A stretch of DNA of 64,000 nucleotides from assembly GCA_039024915.1 (NCBI GenBank), contig JBCCPK010000009.1, positions 44,891-108,890 of the forward strand, written 5' to 3'. Position 1 is the first letter of the stretch. Every line of letters starts with the position of its first letter. The notes beneath the pieces are model-generated. The model ran no database searches. It was not told the origin of the DNA and worked only from the letters and a program-made list of their open reading frames with translations. Shown here in pieces: positions 20,167 to 28,820 of the stretch. This DNA comes from Pseudomonadota bacterium. GTDB lineage: Bacteria; Pseudomonadota; Alphaproteobacteria; Rhizobiales; MH13. Made by a program: the position numbers and the translations under genes.

Positions 20167-21213
20167 ATGAATGCGCCAACCATAAACACCGGGAACGGGC
20201 CGCGTGCCTTCTTCGAGTCGGGTCTTGGGGCCAAACCAACGGCTTTCTCGCACATCCCGATCATAGATTTCGCGCCCATGCGCAGCGATGAGCTGTCAGA
20301 GCGGATGGCGGTTGGAGCGCTTGTGCGTGAGGCCTGCACACAGGTTGGCTTCTTCTACGCCAGCGGCCATGGCGTGCCCAGCGACACCATCGGTCGGACA
20401 TTTGATGCCGCCCACCGTTTCTTTGCGGCGCCCGAAGCGGTCAAAACGGCGATCCCTGTCGACAACAATCCCGGCAATCGAGGGTACACGCCGCTGCTTG
20501 GCGAAAACACCGACCCGACGGCCAAGGGCGATATGCATGAAGCGTTCGATTTCGCTTTGGAACTTTCGCCAGACGACCCGGACCTCGACCGGGGCTTGTT
20601 CGGTTACAACCCCAACCAGTGGCCCGATGGCAACTCTGTCCCCGGGTTTCGCGAGGCGCTTCTGGCGTATCATGCCGCCGCACTTGAGTTTGGAGCTGAT
20701 ATCTTTCGCGCCTTCGCGCTGGCTCTGGAATTGCCGGAGGGCTATTTTGAACCGATGATTACCAAGCCATTATCGGTCATGCGGGTCCTGCATTACCCAA
20801 GTCAGGACGGGATCATTGATGAGAAGCAGATCGGTATCGGCGCCCACTCAGATTATGAGTGCTTCACCATCCTGTGCACCGACGAGACGTCTGCACTGCA
20901 GGTTCTGAACGCTGCCGGTGAGTGGATTGAAGCGCCCCCAGTCGAGGGCGCGTTTGTTGTCAATGTTGGAGACATGATGGCGCGCTGGACAAACGATTAT
21001 TTCCAGTCGACCGTACACCGCGCGATCAACCGTTCGGGGCGTCAACGTTACTCCATTCCACTGTTTTTCGGGCCGAACCCCGATGTCGAGATTGCAGTGT
21101 TGGATAGCTGCCAATCCGCAACGAACCTGCCCCGATACGAACCGATCCGCGCCGGTGACTATGTCGAAAAGCGTATCGATGAAACGTATAGCCACCGCTC
21201 CGAGCCGGATTAG
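20167..21213 (+). CDS. 2-oxoglutarate/Fe(II)-dependent oxygenase (isopenicillin N synthase-like)
   Basis: 348 residues with the IPNS-family plan: an N-terminal DIOX_N-like region (IPIIDFAPM, then VGFFYASGHGVP) and the double-stranded beta-helix core with iron ligands in GAHSDYECFTIL (HxD) and STVHRAINRSGRQRYSIPLFF (distal His plus the R-x-S 2OG-binding pair). Bacterial members act on small molecules, for instance hydroxylating amino acids or forming ethylene; this one cannot be assigned. It ends 68 bases from the convergent DUF3471 gene. Confidence 0.9.
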   Translation: MNAPTINTGNGPRAFFESGLGAKPTAFSHIPIIDFAPMRSDELSERMAVGALVREACTQVGFFYASGHGVPSDTIGRTFDAAHRFFAAPEAVKTAIPVDNNPGNRGYTPLLGENTDPTAKGDMHEAFDFALELSPDDPDLDRGLFGYNPNQWPDGNSVPGFREALLAYHAAALEFGADIFRAFALALELPEGYFEPMITKPLSVMRVLHYPSQDGIIDEKQIGIGAHSDYECFTILCTDETSALQVLNAAGEWIEAPPVEGAFVVNVGDMMARWTNDYFQSTVHRAINRSGRQRYSIPLFFGPNPDVEIAVLDSCQSATNLPRYEPIRAGDYVEKRIDETYSHRSEPD

Positions 21214-21281
21214 GCGAGGCGGGCCAACTTGGGACGGCTCGGGCGATAAGCGACCGGCACAGGGCTAAACCCTAAAGAGGC

Positions 21282-21956
21282 TTACGGCCGAAGATAGAAC
21301 CCGTTGACACGACCGTCGCCGGAGAAACTGATCCCGGCCTCGACAGTGCCATTGGCGAACCGGGCATCGAAAACATCGAAACCGGCTTCCGTTGCGCGAC
21401 GAAACGTCAGGGATTGAAGCGTACCCAGACGCGTAAGTTCGGCCTTTGCCAGCGGCAATTGCTCTCGAACAAGTGCTTCGAGTTCATCGGTCATGCGCGC
21501 ATAGTCCGGCGTGCTTGCGCGCTGCTCTTCAAGCATCCGCGTGAGCGTGCTTTCACTGCCATTGAGGGGCTGCCGACGCCTAGCGTGTGCTTTGCGCGCC
21601 AGTTCGGCTTCGATAAATTGCCGAACAGAACATCGTTGCGCTCGATGGTCATGACCATGTTGGTGCAAGGTGAGCGCGGTAACCGTTGACCTTTCCCGCC
21701 GGAACGTCACTTGCGCTGGGACTGCTTTAAGGAAGAAGGCATCCCGCGCTTCGGGGAACAGTTCAACCGCGGGCTGCCCGACCAGACGCATGGTCAACTG
21801 GCCGTCTTGCACCCCGATTTCTGCAACCTGGCTGTCGGCAAACGCAAAGTGGCCAACATACGCGTCCAACGTTTTCGGATCGACGTCGATCTCGGTCCGA
21901 GGGCGCATCTGTTCATAGCGTTTCCACGCCACTGGCGTGGCATCGAAATTATCCAT
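21282..21956 (-). CDS. Stand-alone DUF3471-like protein
   Basis: 224 residues. The first 90 residues match the DUF3471 pattern (LDAYVGHFAF, MRLVGQPAVELFPE, FFLKAVPAQVTF, LTLHQHGHDHRAQR), a domain usually found at the C-terminus of class C beta-lactamase-like serine hydrolases. Here no hydrolase domain precedes it. The C-terminal half has a helical stretch (EALVREQLPLAKAELTRLG) and a sheet-like end (VEAGISFSGDGRVNGFYLRP) that again recalls a DUF3471-type tail. It may be an orphan accessory domain or the remnant of a larger gene. It overlaps a short membrane frame upstream. Confidence 0.7.
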   Translation of the reverse strand: MDNFDATPVAWKRYEQMRPRTEIDVDPKTLDAYVGHFAFADSQVAEIGVQDGQLTMRLVGQPAVELFPEARDAFFLKAVPAQVTFRRERSTVTALTLHQHGHDHRAQRCSVRQFIEAELARKAHARRRQPLNGSESTLTRMLEEQRASTPDYARMTDELEALVREQLPLAKAELTRLGTLQSLTFRRATEAGFDVFDARFANGTVEAGISFSGDGRVNGFYLRP

Positions 21957-22149
21957 GGCTCTTGACGGCCATTACAACTGTTTCCCCGCAAACACGGCCC
22001 GCGCGAACAAGGGCCAGCACGACATATAAAAGAGCGGGAACCTGTTGTCCAAGGAAACCGAAGCCCATGCGTCGCTGCCGTTCTTCCAGCGGTATCCGCC
22101 CGGGGAAAACCCAAAGAACGGACAACGCAGATGACCAGGTCGTGGCCAC
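21949..22149 (-). CDS. Possible small membrane protein upstream of the DUF3471 gene
   Basis: A 66-codon frame (GTG start suggested) whose stop overlaps the DUF3471 start by eight bases. It encodes two hydrophobic stretches (TWSSALSVLWVF and ALLYVVLALVRAG) around a charged loop (LEERQRR), which looks like a membrane hairpin. There is no clear ribosome binding site. It could be a remnant of the N-terminal part of a fused gene or a chance frame. Confidence 0.3.
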   Translation of the reverse strand: MATTWSSALSVLWVFPGRIPLEERQRRMGFGFLGQQVPALLYVVLALVRAGRVCGETVVMAVKSHG

Positions 22150-22263
22150 AATCGAGGCGCTTGAAAGCTCCTTACTCCACCGATCCTCTGCCGCCCCTAC
22201 CGCGACTGCCCGCCGCGCGTGTTTTGCTTTGCCGATCAAGGGCTCGGTGCTATATGCGCCACT

Positions 22264-24123
22264 ATGAACCACCCTGCCATTGCCCCCCAGATTGATCAAC
22301 AGCCGACGAGTGACGATACGGCTGTCGAGATCAGCCATATTCGCAACTTCTCCATTGTTGCACACATCGATCATGGAAAGTCGACGCTGGCCGATCGCCT
22401 GATCCAGATGACCGGGTCGCTGACCGAGCGCGAGATGAAGGAGCAGGTGCTCGATTCGATGGATATCGAGCGCGAGCGGGGGATTACGATCAAGGCGCAG
22501 ACCGTGCGCCTGATCTACAAAGCTCAAGATGGCATAACGTACACCCTCAATCTCATCGATACGCCGGGCCATGTGGACTTCGCCTACGAAGTGAACCGTT
22601 CACTTGCGGCCTGCGAAGGTTCGCTGCTCGTGGTGGATGCCGCGCAAGGCGTCGAGGCGCAAACGCTGGCGAACGTCTATCAGGCGATCGACAACGACCA
22701 CGAGATCGTGCCGGTCCTCAACAAGGTCGATTTGCCCGCCGCCGAGCCTGAGCGCGTGCAGCAGCAGATCGAAGACGTTATCGGGCTCGATGCAACCGAT
22801 GCTGTGATGATTTCGGCGAAGACTGGTCTTGGCGTCGATGACGTGCTTGAGGCAATCGTTCAGCGTTTGCCCGCGCCGAAGGGCAATCCGAATGCGACGC
22901 TGAAGGCGATGCTGGTCGATAGCTGGTACGACGCCTATCTGGGCGTGATCGTTCTGGTGCGCGTTATCGACGGGACCCTGAAGAAGGGTCAGAAGATCCG
23001 GATGATGGGAACCGGCGCCACTTACGACGTGGACCGTGTCGGGGTCATCACGCCGAAACTGGCGGAACTGGGCGAGCTTGGTCCCGGCGAAATCGGCTTC
23101 CTGACGGCGTCGATCAAGGAGGTGGCTGACACGCGGGTCGGCGACACCATTACCGATGAAAAGAAGCCGACTGCGCACATGCTGCCAGGCTTCAAACCGG
23201 CCCAGCCGGTTGTTTTCTGCGGCCTATTTCCAGTCGATGCGGCGGACTTCGAAGATCTGCGCGCCGCGATGGGCAAGCTTCGGCTCAACGACGCGAGTTT
23301 TTCCTTTGAGATGGAAACGTCCGCGGCGCTCGGGTTTGGCTTTCGGTGTGGCTTTCTGGGTCTGCTCCACCTGGAGATTATCCAGGAGCGGCTCGAACGG
23401 GAGTTTGGGTTGAACCTTATCGCGACCGCGCCTTCGGTCGTCTACGAAATGGTCATGCGTGGCTCCGGCGATGTGCTCGAAATGCACAACCCGGCCGATA
23501 TGCCAGACGTCATGAAAATCGAGGAAATCCGTGAGCCGTGGATCACGGCCACGATCCTGACGCCTGATGAGTATCTTGGCCCAATTCTGAAGCTCTGCCA
23601 GGAGCGGCGCGGCGTTCAGAAAGAGCTCAGCTATGTCGGCGCCCGAGCGATGCTGGTTTATCAGCTGCCGCTCAACGAGGTCGTCTTCGATTTTTACGAC
23701 CGGTTGAAATCGATCTCGAAAGGCTATGCCAGTTTCGACTACCAGATCACCGGCTATGAGGCCGGAGACCTTGTGAAGATGCAGATCCTGGTAAATTCCG
23801 AACCCGTCGATGCGCTCTCGACCCTCGTCCACCGCAGCCAGGCGGAGCGGCGGGGCCGCGCCATGTGCGAGAAGCTCAAGGATCTCATTCCTCAGCACAT
23901 GTTCGTCATCCCGATCCAAGCGGCGATCGGCGGGAAGATCATTGCACGCGAGACCATCCGGGCGCTGCGCAAGGACGTGACCGCCAAGTGTTACGGTGGC
24001 GATGTAACCCGCAAGCGCAAGCTTCTGGAAAAGCAGAAGGAAGGCAAGAAGAAGATGCGGCAGTTCGGCAAGGTCGACATTCCGCAGGAAGCCTTCATCA
24101 AAGCTCTCAAGATGGACGGTTAA
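22264..24123 (+). CDS. lepA: Elongation factor 4
   Basis: 619 residues. LepA/EF4 is a ribosome-associated GTPase that acts on stalled or slowly initiating ribosomes. G motifs: [16 protein letters not shown] (P-loop), [21 protein letters not shown]. The LepA-specific C-terminal domain ([21 protein letters not shown]) is complete. The ATG at 22264 gives the short N-terminal extension common in alphaproteobacteria; the longer frame starting at 22219 is not supported. Confidence 0.98.
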   Translation: MNHPAIAPQIDQQPTSDDTAVEISHIRNFSIVAHIDHGKSTLADRLIQMTGSLTEREMKEQVLDSMDIERERGITIKAQTVRLIYKAQDGITYTLNLIDTPGHVDFAYEVNRSLAACEGSLLVVDAAQGVEAQTLANVYQAIDNDHEIVPVLNKVDLPAAEPERVQQQIEDVIGLDATDAVMISAKTGLGVDDVLEAIVQRLPAPKGNPNATLKAMLVDSWYDAYLGVIVLVRVIDGTLKKGQKIRMMGTGATYDVDRVGVITPKLAELGELGPGEIGFLTASIKEVADTRVGDTITDEKKPTAHMLPGFKPAQPVVFCGLFPVDAADFEDLRAAMGKLRLNDASFSFEMETSAALGFGFRCGFLGLLHLEIIQERLEREFGLNLIATAPSVVYEMVMRGSGDVLEMHNPADMPDVMKIEEIREPWITATILTPDEYLGPILKLCQERRGVQKELSYVGARAMLVYQLPLNEVVFDFYDRLKSISKGYASFDYQITGYEAGDLVKMQILVNSEPVDALSTLVHRSQAERRGRAMCEKLKDLIPQHMFVIPIQAAIGGKIIARETIRALRKDVTAKCYGGDVTRKRKLLEKQKEGKKKMRQFGKVDIPQEAFIKALKMDG

Positions 24124-24136
24124 CGCGTTGTTAACC
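24118..24136 (+). terminator. Perfect inverted repeat over the lepA stop codon
   Basis: GGTTAAC-GCGTT-GTTAACC, seven-base arms and five-base loop, spanning the TAA of lepA and followed by TTT. It resembles a weak intrinsic terminator; the short U-run and AT-rich stem make this uncertain. Confidence 0.4.
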
Positions 24137-24627
24137 TTTGGCAGAAAGGCGGTCCGCTCAACCGTCAGATGAACAAGCAAGTCCCCTGCGTCCAAAAGTA
24201 GGGGCAGCAAAGTCTGCACTTGCGTTCAGCTACGTTTCGCGTTCCCAGTCTGGTTGCTTGATTACGAGATGGAGCGTCGCGCGATCTGTCCCCGCCACCA
24301 TCTGCACCATGCTTGCCGGGTCCGCTCGCACTGTACACCCAACATGTAACCAATAACGACACCAGTCGCGCCCTAGCCGGTTTGACTGTGACCAGGGCGC
24401 GGTCGCTTTCCGCGAACAATTGGCGTCTTTGCGAGCGTCCAAGCGCTAGCGGACTTTTTTGGCTATCGGGTCCGCCGCTTCGCCCACGGCCACCAGCACG
24501 CAAGCCTCCAAGATCACAGTCTCGCCGCTTTACTTCGATGCAACGCTCTGTCGGTTAGTCTGCTCAGACCATTGTTCGTCGGGTTGAACCGGCAGCCTCA
24601 AGAGCTTCGCAGACACACGCGCTGACC
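24137..24627. other. Intergenic region with no recognised gene
   Basis: About 490 bases between lepA and the extensin-like gene. A leftward frame of 112 codons (24165-24503) has no recognisable motifs and an Arg/Gly/Ser-rich composition typical of an antisense shadow. A small hairpin (CCCCT...AGGGG near 24181-24203) is present. I see no tRNA or known RNA. Confidence 0.5.
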
Positions 24628-25491
24628 ATGATCCAAACCTACACATCATCCCTCGCGCGCCGGTCGAGGACGCTGTTTGCCGCGATTATAGCGTGCAGCG
24701 TGATCGTGGGTATCGATGGGGCTGCCGCACAATCGAGCGCTCCACTCTATCCGCCGCTTCCCATACCGTTGAATCCTCTGTCGCAAGGCAACCCGGTTCC
24801 GGTGCTGGGGTCCCCGCACACATCGGCGCGCGCGGGCGGTCCACGGTTTCTTGCGCCGGCCCCCGTCCCCCGTCCTCGTCTTGAGACCCGGTGGAGCCCC
24901 TCTTCTCTGCTCTCACCTTTTGCGCCTGCCGCCCCGGCGGCCACGATCGTTGGAGCGGCCGCCGGCAGTTGCGCCGCCCAGCTGGCGAGCCTCGGCGTTG
25001 TGTTCCAGCGCATAGGATCGGTGCAGGGCGCTGGCCGATGCGGGATCGATGACGCCGTGCGGGTGTCCCAAATCGGCGGGGCGCGTCTTGAGCCGTCGGC
25101 GACGATCAACTGCCCGACGGCCGTGGCATTTGCTCGCTTCATGCGCGAACAGATCACACCCGCTGCCCGCCAGCATTTGCGGGCGCAACCGCAGACGGTC
25201 CACGTGGCTGCGTCTTATGTGTGCCGAACCCGTAACCACCAGCCGGGCGCACGCTTGAGCGAGCACAGCTTTGGTCGGGCGATCGACGTGCGAGCCCTGA
25301 CCCTGGCCAATGGGCAGCATTGGCATGTTGCCCCGCGCAATGGCCGAGGGGCGGAAGGTCGCTTCCAGCGCCAGGTTCGGCAAGCAGCTTGCGGGCCTTT
25401 CAAGACGGTGCTTGGCCCGGGTTCAGACGGGTTCCACTCCGACCATCTGCATTTCGATTTGGCCCAGCGCAGCTCGACCTATTGCCGATAG
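24628..25491 (+). CDS. Secreted extensin-like (Extensin-like_C) protein
   Basis: 287 residues. The N-terminus has a Sec signal peptide (TLFAAIIACSVIVGIDGAAA) followed by a Pro/Ser-rich linker of about 70 residues. The C-terminal domain matches Extensin-like_C: CAAQLASLGVVFQRI, GRCGIDDAVRVSQIGG, CPTAVAFARFM, YVCRTRNHQPGARLSEHSFGRAIDVRAL and GSDGFHSDHLHFDL. The SEHSFGRAID and HLHFD motifs are those of the peptidase M15-like fold, so a cell-wall peptidase role is likely. Several paired cysteines fit a periplasmic location. Confidence 0.9.
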   Translation: MIQTYTSSLARRSRTLFAAIIACSVIVGIDGAAAQSSAPLYPPLPIPLNPLSQGNPVPVLGSPHTSARAGGPRFLAPAPVPRPRLETRWSPSSLLSPFAPAAPAATIVGAAAGSCAAQLASLGVVFQRIGSVQGAGRCGIDDAVRVSQIGGARLEPSATINCPTAVAFARFMREQITPAARQHLRAQPQTVHVAASYVCRTRNHQPGARLSEHSFGRAIDVRALTLANGQHWHVAPRNGRGAEGRFQRQVRQAACGPFKTVLGPGSDGFHSDHLHFDLAQRSSTYCR

Positions 25492-25628
25492 GTTCTTGAG
25501 CACGCAGCACGCCCCACGCGACGTTGCCCATCGGGTCTCCCGCATATGCTCTCGTATTGGTCAGTTACCCCATTTGCGCTGTGCTCCGCGCGCGATAAGG
25601 GTAGCCCAGACCAAATCCAGGAGCTCGC

Positions 25629-26396
25629 ATGTCTCACCTCGTTTCCGGCCAAACGATCTTCATCACAGGCGCTAGCCGCGGCATAGGCGCTGCAGCCGCT
25701 ATCTGCTTTGCTGACCTGGGCGCAAAAGTCGTTCTTGCCGCGCGAAGCGATGGCGAGATCGAGCAGCATGCGCAGGCCATACGCGACAGCGGCGGAGACG
25801 CGCTGGCTGTCGCCTGTGATGTGGCCCAACGCGACCAGGTCAGCGCAGCGCTCGATGCCGCGCGTCGGGCTTTCGGCCCGATTGATGTGGTGATCAACAA
25901 TGCCGGTATCCTCGAGCCCATTGAACGGATCGAAGACAGCGACCCTGATGCCTGGCAAAAAGTTATAGAGATCAATGTGATGGGGGTCTATAATTGTGCC
26001 CGTCTCGCGTTACCCGGTATGCGAAATGCGCAAAAAGGAACGATTATCAACATCTCTTCGGGAGCTGCGAACGGTGCCATGGAAGGCTGGAGCCATTACT
26101 GCACCTCCAAGGCGGCAGTGAAGATGTTCACTGCGACCTTGCACAAGGAGCTCGCCGAGCAGGGTATCCGGGCGCTGGGCCTGTCTCCGGGGACGGTGGC
26201 GACACAGATGCAGGTCGATATCAAGGCCTCTGGGATCAACCCTGTGAGCCAGCTTGACCCAGCGGTGCACATTCCCGCCGAATGGGTTGGTCGGGCCCTG
26301 ACGTGGATGTGTACGGCCGACGCCGACGCCTACCTTGGCACGGATATCTCCCTGCGAGATGAGGATGTTCGCCGCGCCGTCGGGCTGATCGCCTGA
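25629..26396 (+). CDS. Classical SDR oxidoreductase
   Basis: 255 residues. NAD(P) loop TGASRGIGAAAA, the N-N-A-G motif (VVINNAGIL), catalytic Ser in INISSGAANG and Tyr/Lys in YCTSKAAVK, then the LSPGTVATQM loop. The preference for NADH or NADPH and the substrate cannot be read from the sequence. It sits just upstream of the riboswitch-controlled dadA gene on the same strand, but the long leader in between suggests separate control. Confidence 0.9.
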   Translation: MSHLVSGQTIFITGASRGIGAAAAICFADLGAKVVLAARSDGEIEQHAQAIRDSGGDALAVACDVAQRDQVSAALDAARRAFGPIDVVINNAGILEPIERIEDSDPDAWQKVIEINVMGVYNCARLALPGMRNAQKGTIINISSGAANGAMEGWSHYCTSKAAVKMFTATLHKELAEQGIRALGLSPGTVATQMQVDIKASGINPVSQLDPAVHIPAEWVGRALTWMCTADADAYLGTDISLRDEDVRRAVGLIA

Positions 26397-26544
26397 CGAC
26401 TGCGAGCATTTAGAGGCCCACGCCACCAGTATGCCCGGCCCGCGTCGAGCAGTCTAATTGCTTGTGAATGCCTATACTTTGTTCATGCTTGCCGATTGAT
26501 CGTTCTTGGCAGCCGATGCTGCCTGTGGCATGGCTGAGTGCGCG

Positions 26545-26865
26545 TTACGGGAGACATTGCTTGATCACTCGCTCGAAATGGGCGCGGGTCAAGTGAGGCC
26601 GAAGAAGCAACCTCCCCGGAATCTTTCAGGCGAAAGGACCGTAGCGCGGTAAGGCAATCTGGAGAGCGGCCGCGTCGATAATCGTCGTTGGCCCACCGAA
26701 GGAGCAAAGCCGCCCACCAACCGTGCATGAAACAGCGCGGGGCCGACCATCGGGTCGGGGCAGGGCGGCCCAACCTCTCAGGTACGCGGACAGATGGGGA
26801 TCGCGCGGCGCCCGCGACTTGGGCGCCAAACGATTAAACCCGTCTGGACGCACCGCTAGAGAGGC
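26545..26865 (+). promoter_or_regulatory. Tandem glycine riboswitch (gcvT-type) in the dadA leader
   Basis: Two glycine aptamer cores are recognisable. Aptamer I: GCCGAAGAAGCAACC (26599-26613), then GGAATCTTTCAGGCGAAAGG (26618-26637) and CTGGAGAGC (26659-26667). Aptamer II: CACCGAAGGAGCAAAGCCG (26693-26711), then AACCTCTCAGGTACGCGGAC (26772-26791), with a long insertion in between closed by GCCGCCC/GGGCGGC. The P3a-like helix of aptamer II pairs CAGATGGG with CCCGTCTG. The element ends in AGAGAGG at 26858-26864, which is also the ribosome binding site of the gene starting at 26872. In known examples glycine binding turns the downstream gene on; here the mechanism (translational masking of the RBS) is inference. 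Confidence 0.88.
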
Positions 26866-26871
26866 CTTGCC

Positions 26872-28164
26872 ATGAACGCGCCCACCAAACCTACAGATTT
26901 TGATGTTGCCGGCTCGTTCCCGCGTGTCGTCAAGAAAGCTGGAAGCCAGAAAATCGCTGTTATCGGCGCGGGCATCACCGGCGTGACGGCCGCCTATGCG
27001 CTTGCGAAGCGCGGGCTGGAGGTAACGGTGTTTGACCGCCACCGGTATCCGGCCATGGACACGAGCTTTGCAAATGGCGGGCAGCTGTCGGCGTCGAATG
27101 CGGAAGTGTGGAATCATCCATCGAACATCAAGAAGGGCATCAAATGGATGTTCACCAAGGACGCTCCCTTGTTGTTCAACCTCAAACCGTCCTGGCACAA
27201 ATATTCCTGGATCGCCGAGTTCATGCTGGCGATGAAGGATTACGAGGCCAACACTGTTCGCTCTGCCGAGCTTGGGATCCTCGCGCGCGCCAATCTTGAA
27301 GCGTGGGCTGCCGATGAAGGCATAGATTTCAATCATGAAAAGCGCGGTATCATGCATGTCTACCGCACCGATAAAGCGACCAAGCACGCACGTATGGTCA
27401 ATGACCTTCTGGACCGTGCCGGTTTGGATCGCCGCGAAATCACCACGACCGAAGCAACCGCGCTTGAACCGACGCTGACCGGTGACTTCAAGGGTGCCTT
27501 TTACACCCCATCAGACACCACCGGCGATATTCACAAATTCACCGTTGGTTTGGCGCAGGCTGCGGCGAGGCACGGCGTTCGCTTCGAACAGGACGTCGAG
27601 GTGAAGCAAGTGTCTGCCTCGGGTGGCGTGTCCGTTCGCTTTGTCAAGGACGGTGTCGAGGCAACCGAATCCTTTGATCAGATCGTGGTTGCTGCTGGCG
27701 TGGGTTCCTACGCCCTTGCCAAACAGCTTGGTGATCGGGTCAACGTCTACCCGGTCAAAGGCTATTCGATCACCGTGATGCTCGATGGAAAAGCGGCGCA
27801 AAAGGCCGCGCCCTGGATGAGCTTTGTCGATGACGACGCCAAGATTGTGACCAGCCGTCTTGGCAAAGATCGTTTCCGCGTGGCTGGCACCGCCGAATTC
27901 AACGGGTTTAACCGGGATATCCGGATGGATCGCATTCGTCCGCTGGTCGAGTGGTGCAACCAGCTTTTCCCGGACATGCCGACCGAGCACTGCGTTCCCT
28001 GGGCAGGTCTGCGACCCATGATGCCCGATATGATGCCGCGCCTCGCACCAGGTAAGGCGCCGGGCGTCCATTATCATTGTGGCCATGGCCATCTTGGTTG
28101 GACGATGTCATGCGGGACTGCGGAACTTGTGGCAGAGAACGTTCTGCAAGCTGCAACGCAGTAG
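26872..28164 (+). CDS. dadA: D-amino acid dehydrogenase
   Basis: 430 residues. A FAD-dependent oxidase of the DadA family that oxidatively deaminates D-amino acids (or glycine-like substrates) with electrons passed to the respiratory chain. The FAD loop is KIAVIGAGITGVTAAYALAKRG, followed by the DadA block SFANGGQLSASNAEVWNHP. The C-terminus carries WAGLRPMMPDMMPRLAP and HCGHGHLGWTMSCGTAELVAE. The N-terminal 25 residues precede the usual start of the family. The glycine riboswitch upstream suggests it is used when glycine is abundant, so glycine may be a substrate. Confidence 0.92.
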   Translation: MNAPTKPTDFDVAGSFPRVVKKAGSQKIAVIGAGITGVTAAYALAKRGLEVTVFDRHRYPAMDTSFANGGQLSASNAEVWNHPSNIKKGIKWMFTKDAPLLFNLKPSWHKYSWIAEFMLAMKDYEANTVRSAELGILARANLEAWAADEGIDFNHEKRGIMHVYRTDKATKHARMVNDLLDRAGLDRREITTTEATALEPTLTGDFKGAFYTPSDTTGDIHKFTVGLAQAAARHGVRFEQDVEVKQVSASGGVSVRFVKDGVEATESFDQIVVAAGVGSYALAKQLGDRVNVYPVKGYSITVMLDGKAAQKAAPWMSFVDDDAKIVTSRLGKDRFRVAGTAEFNGFNRDIRMDRIRPLVEWCNQLFPDMPTEHCVPWAGLRPMMPDMMPRLAPGKAPGVHYHCGHGHLGWTMSCGTAELVAENVLQAATQ

Positions 28165-28174
28165 GCGAAGCAAA

Positions 28175-28199
28175 CGCCGCGCAACACGGTTACGCGGCG
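28175..28199 (+). terminator. Hairpin between dadA and the DUF1127 gene
   Basis: CGCCGCG pairs with CGCGGCG around an 11-base loop, 10 bases after the dadA stop, between convergent genes. There is no U-tract, so it may act only as a 3'-end stabiliser. Confidence 0.4.
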
Positions 28200-28225
28200 C
28201 CCGCAATTCATGAGCAGGTTTCCAA

Positions 28226-28510
28226 TCAGTCTCGCTGGCGGTTGCACCGCCGACCGGTGACCTGTGCCAACGCGGCGCCCGCGCTCACGTTGAAGGGCAA
28301 CCTGCTGGCCCACCGGACATCGTCTCGCGTGACGCCGATGTCGCGAAGGATCGCGTCATCCATTTTCAGAAGGCTTTCCACGCCCTGTCGGTTGCGCAGA
28401 TGTGTGTGCCAAACCTCTATGGTCGACCAAAGGCGAGCCAGCGACGTCAAAACGGGTCGAACAATGCGCTCGCCGAAAAAACGACGGGTAATCAGAGTAT
28501 TATGAGCCAT
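28226..28510 (-). CDS. DUF1127 small protein
   Basis: 94 residues. The DUF1127 signature is visible in the middle: LLKMDDAILRDIGVTRDDVRWA, preceded by a Trp-containing amphipathic helix. DUF1127 proteins are small, basic, positively regulated by LysR-type regulators of the VtlR/LsrB group in Brucella and Agrobacterium and linked to phosphate, RNA and stress phenotypes. A LysR gene lies divergently upstream with palindromic sites in between. Confidence 0.85.
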   Translation of the reverse strand: MAHNTLITRRFFGERIVRPVLTSLARLWSTIEVWHTHLRNRQGVESLLKMDDAILRDIGVTRDDVRWASRLPFNVSAGAALAQVTGRRCNRQRD

Positions 28511-28690
28511 CTGTCATCTCCTTCGGGTTGATGGCGGCAACGCAGCTGACCGTCAGGCAACCGCGCACGCGCCGAAGCGGCGTTCCAGGACATCGCGGCG
28601 CTCAGCCCTTGGTGTTGCCCTGCGTTTTTGCGGAGACTGCCATTGGGTGATGCGATGTCTGTGGGTGCAGCTATCCCCCGAAACGGATAT

Positions 28691-28741
28691 TTCAATCAAA
28701 CGAATAGTTCTGATTGAGACTATGAGAAATTCTGATAGAGG
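28691..28741. promoter_or_regulatory. Candidate LysR operator between DUF1127 and lysR genes
   Basis: Two nested inverted repeats: TCAATCA (28692-28698) with TGATTGA (28711-28717), and ATAGT (28704-28708) with ACTAT (28719-28723), the latter resembling the T-N11-A layout. A direct repeat TTCTGATTGAG / TTCTGATAGAG starts at 28709 and 28730, 21 bases (two turns) apart. The position, about 180 bases from the DUF1127 start and 100 from lysR, suits autoregulation and activation of the small gene. Confidence 0.5.
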
Positions 28742-28820
28742 AGAGGTGCGGGCGTGCGCGACCACGTCGCAAGCGCCGACCAGAAGCCACGCCTCGTGCG
28801 ACTTTGCCGGAGAGTGACCC

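Noticed and set aside
22600..23178. Long leftward frame (192 codons) inside lepA
   Set aside because: It is antisense to a complete, highly conserved lepA; its length is explained by the GC-rich third positions and it has no recognisable domain.
24165..24503. Leftward 112-codon frame after lepA
   Set aside because: No known motifs, low-complexity Arg/Gly composition and no ribosome binding site; left as non-coding.
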